The notes beneath the pieces are model-generated. The model did no database searches, had not been told where the DNA came from, and saw nothing but the letters and a program-made list of their open reading frames with translations. DNA of 7,858 nt from JAYSRU01 sp043720875 (GTDB lineage: Bacteria > Bacteroidota > Bacteroidia > Flavobacteriales_D > Crocinitomicaceae), in NCBI GenBank assembly GCA_043720875.1, contig JAYSRU010000249.1, forward strand, positions 1 through 7,858, in the 5' to 3' direction. A program made the position numbers and the translations under genes. Within the stretch, counting starts at the first letter, position 1. Each line of letters starts with the position of its first letter. Shown here in pieces: positions 1 through 5,026 of the stretch.

Positions 1-884
1 TCTTTTGCTTTTGCAACCCATTTATCAACATTACCACCATCTTGATTGATTTGGTCAAGCATTTCAATTACTTCTTGGTTTGCTCCACCATGAAGTGGGC
101 CCCAAAGTGCTGAAATACCTGCTGAAACTGTTGCATAAAGATTTGCTTGAGATGAACCAACAATACGAACTGTAGAGGTTGAACAATTTTGTTCGTGATC
201 TGCATGTAAGATAAGTAAGGTGTTCAATGCTTGCGCAACGATAGGGTCAACTTTGTAATCTTCAGTTGGCATTGCAAACATCATGTGTAAAAAATTCTCA
301 CAATAATTAAATTTATTTTGAGGATAATTGAATGGGTGACGCATTGCATTTTTATAACTCCAGGCAGCTAAAGTAGGTAACTTCGCTAACAATCTATACA
401 TTGTAAGATTCACTTTATCTTCAGCTCTGTTTGGATCTAAAGATTCTGGGTAGAATGTAGAAAGAGAACAAATCATAGCAGAAAGAACCCCCATCGGATG
501 TGCTTTTGCCGGAAACGCTTCAAAAAATTGTTTCATGTCTTCATGAATCAACGTATGTTTTTTGATGTTATCAATGAAGTTGTTTAATTGAACTGTTGTA
601 GGCAATTCCCCCCATATCAACAAATAGGCAACTTCTAAAAAAGTAGCTTTTGCTGCTAATTGTTCAATCGGGTACCCACGGTATTGAAGAATTCCTTCTT
701 CACCATCTAAAAATGTAATGGCAGATTTACAAGCACCTGTATTCTTGTAACCGCTATCAAGTGTTATATATCCAGTTACATCTCTTAAGGTTTTAATATC
801 TATCGCCTTCTCGTTTTCTGTTCCTGAGATTACGGGAAGTTCGTATACTTTTCCGTTTAATTCTAATTTTGCAATTTCGCTCAT
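1..884 (-). CDS. gltA: Citrate synthase, hexameric (type II) form, 3' part cut off by the window edge
   Basis: This enzyme condenses oxaloacetate and acetyl-CoA to citrate and CoA, the entry step of the citric acid cycle, in the cytoplasm. The frame is open from an ATG at 884 to the left edge and gives 294 residues. The family is about 427 long, so roughly 130 C-terminal residues are missing. Hallmarks are FLDGEEGILQYRGYPIEQLA (58-77), the HADHEQN motif (227-233) followed by STSTVRIVGSS, and GPLHGGAN (262-269). H265 aligns with catalytic His264 of the E. coli enzyme. The other two catalytic residues (E. coli His305 and Asp362) would lie beyond the edge. The N-terminal beta domain (about 1-50) is typical of the Gram-negative hexameric type. 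Whether NADH regulates it cannot be judged here. The start gives MSEIAKLELNG, a normal N-terminus for the family, behind an A-rich leader. A promoter-like site lies at 933-960. The family assignment is very secure. Confidence 0.98.
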   Translation of the reverse strand, partial: MSEIAKLELNGKVYELPVISGTENEKAIDIKTLRDVTGYITLDSGYKNTGACKSAITFLDGEEGILQYRGYPIEQLAAKATFLEVAYLLIWGELPTTVQLNNFIDNIKKHTLIHEDMKQFFEAFPAKAHPMGVLSAMICSLSTFYPESLDPNRAEDKVNLTMYRLLAKLPTLAAWSYKNAMRHPFNYPQNKFNYCENFLHMMFAMPTEDYKVDPIVAQALNTLLILHADHEQNCSTSTVRIVGSSQANLYATVSAGISALWGPLHGGANQEVIEMLDQINQDGGNVDKWVAKAK

Positions 885-932
885 GATCTAATATTGTGTT
901 CTCTATTTTATTCTGTTTCGTTTAAAACGCTA

Positions 933-960
933 CTAAAGTACAAAAGATATTGTACCGCAA
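933..960 (-). promoter_or_regulatory. Candidate promoter of the citrate synthase gene
   Basis: On the minus strand, TTG (960-958) is followed by a 17-base spacer and TACTTTAG (940-933). This is one mismatch from the Bacteroidota -7 element TAnnTTTG, with the expected TTG -33 element and spacing. Transcription would start near 926, leaving about 40 bases of A-rich leader before the ATG at 884. The site lies between the lipoprotein stop (989) and the citrate synthase start, so citrate synthase can be transcribed on its own. It is a pattern match only. Confidence 0.55.
938..955. repeat. Inverted repeat inside the citrate synthase promoter
   Basis: GTACAA and TTGTAC form a perfect six-base inverted repeat separated by six bases (AAGATA on the plus strand). 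It fills most of the spacer between the proposed -33 and -7 elements and overlaps the first three bases of the -7 element. That position would suit a repressor operator. No regulator is recognised for it, and a six-base repeat of this kind can arise by chance in AT-rich DNA. Confidence 0.35.
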
Positions 961-988
961 CACTTAATTTTTAATTATTTGACAAATC

Positions 989-1522
989 TTATTCTTTAAA
1001 AGGATTTAAGCTAAGTATTAGTTGATCTTTTTTAAGGTAACCAACAAGTTTTCCGGCTACTTGGTGATTCGATTTTAATACGCCAAAAGTTGGGTACCCG
1101 ATACGCTCGCCAAGAATAGCGGCTGCAAATTGATGCGGATGAAATTTTACACCAGGATTTGTGTTAACATAGTTGTTGCCAAGGTAATCAACAGTTTCTG
1201 TTCCTTCAGCATTAAACTTTACACATATAAAATGCGTATTCAAGTAAAGGATAACTTCAGGATCTTTGAACGTTGTTTTATCCATTTCAATACACCATCC
1301 ACACCAAGGTGTATAAAAATCAATAAATATTGGCTTTTTACTTTTAACACTCGTGGCAAGTGCAGTCTTAATATCTGTCCAAGTCACTTCTGTGGTAGAA
1401 ATAGCTTGAGCGGCAGGGGTACTTTCAACAGCAACTTCTTTTTCAGACGTCGACTTGGTTGTTTTACATGCTGAAAAGCTTAATAGTGCAATGAGTAGTG
1501 TTGTGCTTCTGAATGATTTCAT
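989..1522 (-). CDS. Thioredoxin-fold lipoprotein with a CGWC active site
   Basis: This is a predicted lipid-anchored thiol-disulfide protein of the periplasm, 177 residues long. The N-terminus MKSFRSTTLLIALLSFSAC is a lipoprotein signal with C19 as the lipidated cysteine. Phe at the -3 position makes the lipobox slightly atypical. A Ser/Thr/Lys/Glu-rich tether (20-45) follows. There is no clear acidic surface-export signal after C19, so a periplasmic-facing anchor is the simpler reading. The thioredoxin domain spans about 46-175: a beta strand (PIFIDFYTPWC), the redox pair C74-G-W-C77, and the cis-proline in GYPTF (P144). Between them, residues 104-140 form an insert with an HPHQFAAAIL helix. 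From memory, related Bacteroidota thioredoxin-like proteins have a similar insert. The gene starts 29 bases after the peptidase stop with no terminator between, so the two are probably co-transcribed. Its partner is unknown: a disulfide reductase for exported proteins is plausible, and an isomerase or oxidase role is not excluded. Confidence 0.88.
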   Translation of the reverse strand: MKSFRSTTLLIALLSFSACKTTKSTSEKEVAVESTPAAQAISTTEVTWTDIKTALATSVKSKKPIFIDFYTPWCGWCIEMDKTTFKDPEVILYLNTHFICVKFNAEGTETVDYLGNNYVNTNPGVKFHPHQFAAAILGERIGYPTFGVLKSNHQVAGKLVGYLKKDQLILSLNPFKE

Positions 1523-1551
1523 TTTTTATTTTTTTGTAAATATATTATTAA

Positions 1552-3732
1552 TTAAAGATTTTCTAAAGTGAATTTAAACATTCTGTTAAATAAATGATAG
1601 CGCGTGTTTCCACCAGAAATTCCATGGTTTCGATTAGGGTAAAATTCACTATCATAACTAATATTAGCTTTTACCAAAGCATTAATCATTTCCATTGAAT
1701 GTTGATCGTGCACGTTATCGTCTCCGGTACCATGTATTAACAAATATTTCCCTTTAATTTTTGAAACATGATTAATGGGTGAATTGTCTTCATATCCAGC
1801 CGTATTTTCTAGGGGAGTACGCATAAAGCGCTCCGTGTAAATATTGTCATACCATTTCCAATTCGTGACTGGCGCAACCGCGATAGCCATTTTAAAATAA
1901 TCTGAACCTTTTGTAATGCACAACGAACTCATGTATCCACCGTAGCTCCATCCCATAATTCCTATTCGATTGGCATCAACATACGGCAGTTGGCCTAGAT
2001 TTTTAGCGACTGCAATTAAATCTTCGGTTTCAAGTTTACCTAATTGTAAATAGGTGCTTTTCTTAAAAGCAGCTCCTCGGTACATTGTTCCTCTTGTATC
2101 CACTTGAACGACGATGTATCCGTTTTGGGCTAACAATTGATGATATAAGAAGTCGTTTCCATCGTATCCATCTTTTACTTCGTTGCTGCCAGGTCCGCAA
2201 TACACGTTGAAATATACAGGGTATTTTTTTGCGGGATCAAAATTCGCTGGTTTGATAATAGACATGTTTAATTTTCCTTCAAAACCTTCAATCGTCGTAA
2301 ATTCTTTTTTTGGCAAATTAAGTGCGTTGATTTTACTTGCTAAAACAAGGTTGTCTTCCAAAGTCTCTATAAGGCTGCCGTCAGACTTGTGTAAAGTAAA
2401 GATGTATGGCGTTATACTGTTGGTAAATGTATTTAAATAATATTTCATACCACTAGAGAATTCAATGTCATTTTGACCTTTATTGGAACTTAATCGATCT
2501 TTCATGGTTCCATCTAAATGAATTTTGTATAATGCAGCATATATAGCTCCTTCTTCGGCAGAAGTATAATAAACAATGCCAGTTTTCTCATCTATTCCTT
2601 TTAAGTTGATAACATCCCAATTTCCAGTAGTAACTTGCGCACTAGATCCGTCAAATCCTATTTTGTAGATATGATTGAATCCGTCTTTTTCGCTACAACG
2701 TAAAAAATGTTTACCATCAGACAGAATGATCAAGTTGTCATCAATTTCAACATAAGCGGCATCTTTTTCTGTGTAGATAACTTTGGAAGTTGTAGAAATT
2801 GATGGATCAATTGAATGGTAATTTAATTCATTTTGCCATCTGTTTAGTGTTAACACAATCAATTTGTTTTCTGTTGGAGACCATTGCATTCTTGGAATAT
2901 ATTCAAATGCGCCAACATTTAATTGCACAAGCTTCTTTTTTCCAATTTTTGCAACATGTAAGGTCACTATCGAATTGTTTTCCCCTGCTTTTGGATAAGG
3001 GTAAGTGTATAAGTTCGGGTATAATTTGTTCGTGTGAAATATCAAATTATATTCAGGTAGTTTTGAGCTGTTAAATTTTAGAAACGCAATAGATTTACTA
3101 TCAGCCGACCATTCAAATGCTTTAGTAATCGCAAACTCTTCCTCATATACCCAGTCGGTATGACCGCAGTTTATGTTTGCTCCGGCAGTTTCAAATGTGA
3201 CTTGGGTTATTTTGCCAGTAATTAGGTCTTTGGTGAAAATATTTTCTTCATACACATAAGCAATTTTGGTTCCATCAGGAGAAAATGAAGCGAGACGCTG
3301 TGGAGCATGTTTGGCATCCAAAACGGTAACATTTTTGGTTTTCAAATCTACAATGAGGTGATCAGCCGTATAACTTCTGCGATAAACGCTTTCCGTGTTC
3401 AGTTGAAGTAACATTTTGTCTTCCGCAGCATTGAAAGAATAATCATCAAAACCTTTTAAATCTTTATCATATTTAGCTAAATCATTTACCGTAAGCAAAG
3501 ATGTGATTTCTGTTTTACTGTTCAGAAAACTATACTTACCAACATTTTTGAATGAATTATCGTCGTTGTAATTTTCTTTTGAAAAATGTTCGCCATCTTG
3601 CATAGATTTGAAACCACTTATAAACACTGGACGATATACTGGTTTCTTCCAAATATCCTCTAAGTTTAATTGTGATATCAGTGTAATTGGTGCAATTGAA
3701 AGTAAGCAAAGAAATAGTTTAAATTTTATCAT
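1552..3732 (-). CDS. Dipeptidyl peptidase IV-type serine exopeptidase (S9B family), exported
   Basis: This enzyme removes N-terminal dipeptides, typically those with Pro or Ala in second position. It has 726 residues, close to the usual bacterial DPP IV length. A signal peptide (about 1-20) directs export, and there is no lipobox or T9SS tail, so a periplasmic location is likely. The N-terminal beta-propeller (about 60-470) carries DWVYEEEF (193-200); E198 and E199 match human Glu205/Glu206, which bind the substrate amino terminus. R118 matches human Arg125. The alpha/beta-hydrolase domain (about 480-726) has the nucleophile S596 in GWSYGGY, D671 in GTGDDNVH with N673 (human Asn710), and H703 in NHGISGG. 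Y511 matches the oxyanion Tyr547, and Y628 and Y632 match S1-pocket Tyr662/Tyr666. All key residues are present, so an active enzyme is expected. These features favour DPP IV over acylaminoacyl peptidase or prolyl oligopeptidase. It leads a likely operon with the thioredoxin-fold lipoprotein. Confidence 0.96.
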   Translation of the reverse strand: MIKFKLFLCLLSIAPITLISQLNLEDIWKKPVYRPVFISGFKSMQDGEHFSKENYNDDNSFKNVGKYSFLNSKTEITSLLTVNDLAKYDKDLKGFDDYSFNAAEDKMLLQLNTESVYRRSYTADHLIVDLKTKNVTVLDAKHAPQRLASFSPDGTKIAYVYEENIFTKDLITGKITQVTFETAGANINCGHTDWVYEEEFAITKAFEWSADSKSIAFLKFNSSKLPEYNLIFHTNKLYPNLYTYPYPKAGENNSIVTLHVAKIGKKKLVQLNVGAFEYIPRMQWSPTENKLIVLTLNRWQNELNYHSIDPSISTTSKVIYTEKDAAYVEIDDNLIILSDGKHFLRCSEKDGFNHIYKIGFDGSSAQVTTGNWDVINLKGIDEKTGIVYYTSAEEGAIYAALYKIHLDGTMKDRLSSNKGQNDIEFSSGMKYYLNTFTNSITPYIFTLHKSDGSLIETLEDNLVLASKINALNLPKKEFTTIEGFEGKLNMSIIKPANFDPAKKYPVYFNVYCGPGSNEVKDGYDGNDFLYHQLLAQNGYIVVQVDTRGTMYRGAAFKKSTYLQLGKLETEDLIAVAKNLGQLPYVDANRIGIMGWSYGGYMSSLCITKGSDYFKMAIAVAPVTNWKWYDNIYTERFMRTPLENTAGYEDNSPINHVSKIKGKYLLIHGTGDDNVHDQHSMEMINALVKANISYDSEFYPNRNHGISGGNTRYHLFNRMFKFTLENL

Positions 3733-3748
3733 TTTTGTTATTTTGCCC

Positions 3749-3776
3749 CTAAAGTAATGTTATATGATTGTTTGAA
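3749..3776 (-). promoter_or_regulatory. Weak candidate promoter of the dipeptidyl peptidase gene
   Basis: On the minus strand, TACTTTAG (3756-3749) is one mismatch from TAnnTTTG and identical to the proposed -7 element of the citrate synthase gene. Seventeen bases upstream sits TTC (3776-3774) where TTG would be expected. The start codon at 3732 lies 16 bases beyond the -7 element, so the leader would be only about ten bases long. The match is modest, but no better site was seen in the 164-base divergent region. Confidence 0.35.
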
Positions 3777-3822
3777 GTGCTTTTAGAGCAAAAACTTTAC
3801 TCATTGTTAACAAAAAATAAAC

Positions 3823-3851
3823 TTAGGATTCAAATATACTCTGTATTTTTG
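3823..3851 (+). promoter_or_regulatory. Candidate promoter of the lamin-tail T9SS protein gene
   Basis: TATTTTTG (3844-3851) matches the Bacteroidota -7 consensus TAnnTTTG exactly. The -33 position is occupied by TTA (3823-3825), one mismatch from TTG, with an 18-base spacer. Transcription would start near 3858, giving a leader of about 40 bases that ends in an A-run just before the ATG at 3897. The site lies inside the upstream extension of the open frame, which supports the shorter gene model. Confidence 0.55.
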
Positions 3852-3862
3852 TCTCAAATATT

Positions 3863-3875
3863 TAGGATTATCCTA
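3863..3875. repeat. Palindrome in the leader of the lamin-tail gene, with a partner direct repeat
   Basis: TAGGAT-T-ATCCTA is a perfect six-base inverted repeat around a single central base, a few bases after the predicted transcription start. The octamer TTAGGATT covers its left side (3862-3869) and also occurs at 3823-3830 over the proposed -33 element, 39 bases upstream. The arrangement would suit an operator pair flanking the transcription start, but no regulator is known. Confidence 0.35.
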
Positions 3876-3896
3876 CTATCACAAAAAAAAAGTTTT

Positions 3897-4970
3897 ATGA
3901 AAAGATTTTTACTATCATTAAGTTTAGTTGCTTTAGGTACTGCGAATGCACAAAATTGCACAAAATTATTCATCTCAGAATATGTTGAGGGATGGAGCAA
4001 TAACAAAGCACTAGAGATTTATAATCCAACGGCCAATCCAATTAATTTGGCTGGTTACGTAGTTGCTAGGTATTCTAACGGTAGTCCAACAGCACTTGTA
4101 AATAATGCGATACAATTATCTGGAACAGTTCCAGCTTATGGGGTTTTTGTTGCTGTTGTTGATCAACGTGTTGCAACAGGTACAGGTAACACTGCCCCAG
4201 TTTGGGATAGTTTACAAGTAAGAGCGGATGGTTTTTTTGCCAACGATTATTTAGTAAATACTTCATTTTATTGGAATGGTGATGATGCTATTGTTTTGTT
4301 TCAAGGTTCAATTGCGAGTGCTTCTTCTCAAACACAAGATTTATCAACAATTACTCCCGCATTAATTCCGATAGACATTTTCGGAAAAATTGGCCAACGT
4401 CCAGCTAATTTGGCTGGTGGATTTTCATCTCCAACTGGTGGATGGTCGAGTGGTCCAGATTTCGCATCAGGTCCTTCAAGAGGAGCAATCGTTACATTTG
4501 ATCATTCAATGATACGTAAATCAACGATTCAAGTAGGTCAAACAAATGCCGCTATTGCGAGTTTTAATCCACTTTTGGAGTGGGATTCTATTCCAGCAGT
4601 ACTTCCAGATTTAGATATTAATGGAGCCCTTCAATATTCGGGTATGGGTGTATTATTGGTAGACGGAAATTGGAATTCTTTAGGATCACATACTTGTTCA
4701 TGTAACCCAATTGGAGCAATCAAGGACATAAAAAATAATGAAATTGCACTTTCAATTTATCCGAATCCTTCAGCTGACGGGATATTTGTGATAGAAGGTT
4801 CTGATATGACTGCGATTATTGTTCAAAATAGTTTAGGTCAAGTGGTGAAAAACATTTCAGCGGATTCAACGAAAGAATCAATAAATTTAAATGACCGTTC
4901 TGGTATATATTTCGTTTCAGTCGTTTTTGCCAATGGTTCAAAAACAACGAAACGCGTTATTGTAAAGTAA
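3897..4970 (+). CDS. Secreted lamin-tail-domain protein with T9SS type A sorting domain
   Basis: This is a protein of 357 residues exported through the type IX secretion system and probably displayed at the cell surface or released. The start chosen is the ATG that opens MKRFLLSLSLVALGTANA, a clean signal peptide cut after A18. The frame is open 43 codons further upstream, but that stretch does not resemble a protein and contains the promoter. A lamin-tail domain (about 22-137) begins LFISEYVEGWSNNKALEIYN, a signature also found at the front of bacterial extracellular nucleases. No catalytic domain follows. Residues 138-270 are Gly/Ser-rich and unassigned, ending in a CSC motif (267-269) that could pair with C21. 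The C-terminal sorting domain (about 283-357) has SIYPNPSADGIF and SGIYFVSV and ends KRVIVK, as in the Por-secretion tail family (TIGR04183). Its function is unknown; a binding or adhesive role is an inference. A strong terminator follows 19 bases after the stop codon. Confidence 0.9.
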   Translation: MKRFLLSLSLVALGTANAQNCTKLFISEYVEGWSNNKALEIYNPTANPINLAGYVVARYSNGSPTALVNNAIQLSGTVPAYGVFVAVVDQRVATGTGNTAPVWDSLQVRADGFFANDYLVNTSFYWNGDDAIVLFQGSIASASSQTQDLSTITPALIPIDIFGKIGQRPANLAGGFSSPTGGWSSGPDFASGPSRGAIVTFDHSMIRKSTIQVGQTNAAIASFNPLLEWDSIPAVLPDLDINGALQYSGMGVLLVDGNWNSLGSHTCSCNPIGAIKDIKNNEIALSIYPNPSADGIFVIEGSDMTAIIVQNSLGQVVKNISADSTKESINLNDRSGIYFVSVVFANGSKTTKRVIVK

Positions 4971-4989
4971 TTTAATTAAAATACACTAA

Positions 4990-5019
4990 GGGTCGAGAGT
5001 TTTCTCGACCCCTTTTTTT
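4990..5019 (+). terminator. Intrinsic terminator just before the TonB receptor gene
   Basis: GGGTCGAGA (4990-4998) pairs perfectly with TCTCGACCC (5003-5011) around a GTTT loop, and a run of seven T follows (5013-5019). This nine-base GC-rich stem with a U-tract is a textbook rho-independent terminator for the lamin-tail gene. Its T-run ends seven bases before the ATG of the next gene on the same strand, which is unusual. It could instead act as an attenuator or a leader hairpin for the receptor gene. Confidence 0.85.
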
Positions 5020-5026
5020 GCGCGCT

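Noticed and set aside
961..988. AT-only inverted repeat (TAATT-AAA-AATTA) after the thioredoxin-fold lipoprotein gene, considered as a terminator
   Set aside because: The stem has no G or C pairs and would be too weak, and it lacks a following T-run on the minus strand.
1130..1474. Plus-strand open frame of 114 codons opposite the thioredoxin-fold lipoprotein
   Set aside because: It lies wholly inside a well-supported gene on the other strand, and its product is Cys/Phe/Arg-rich with no recognisable domain.
2183..3074. Two short plus-strand open frames (2183-2440 and 2799-3074) opposite the dipeptidyl peptidase gene
   Set aside because: Both are antisense to a gene with a complete set of catalytic residues, and neither shows domain features.
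3768..3896. Upstream extension of the lamin-tail gene, with 43 extra in-frame codons from an ATG at 3768
   Set aside because: The extension would bury the signal peptide, has no protein-like character, and contains the exact TAnnTTTG promoter element and the palindrome. The ATG at 3897 is the convincing start.
5018..5026. In-frame TTG start for the TonB receptor
   Set aside because: It lies in the T-run of the terminator and adds only three residues before a clean signal peptide that begins at the ATG at 5027.
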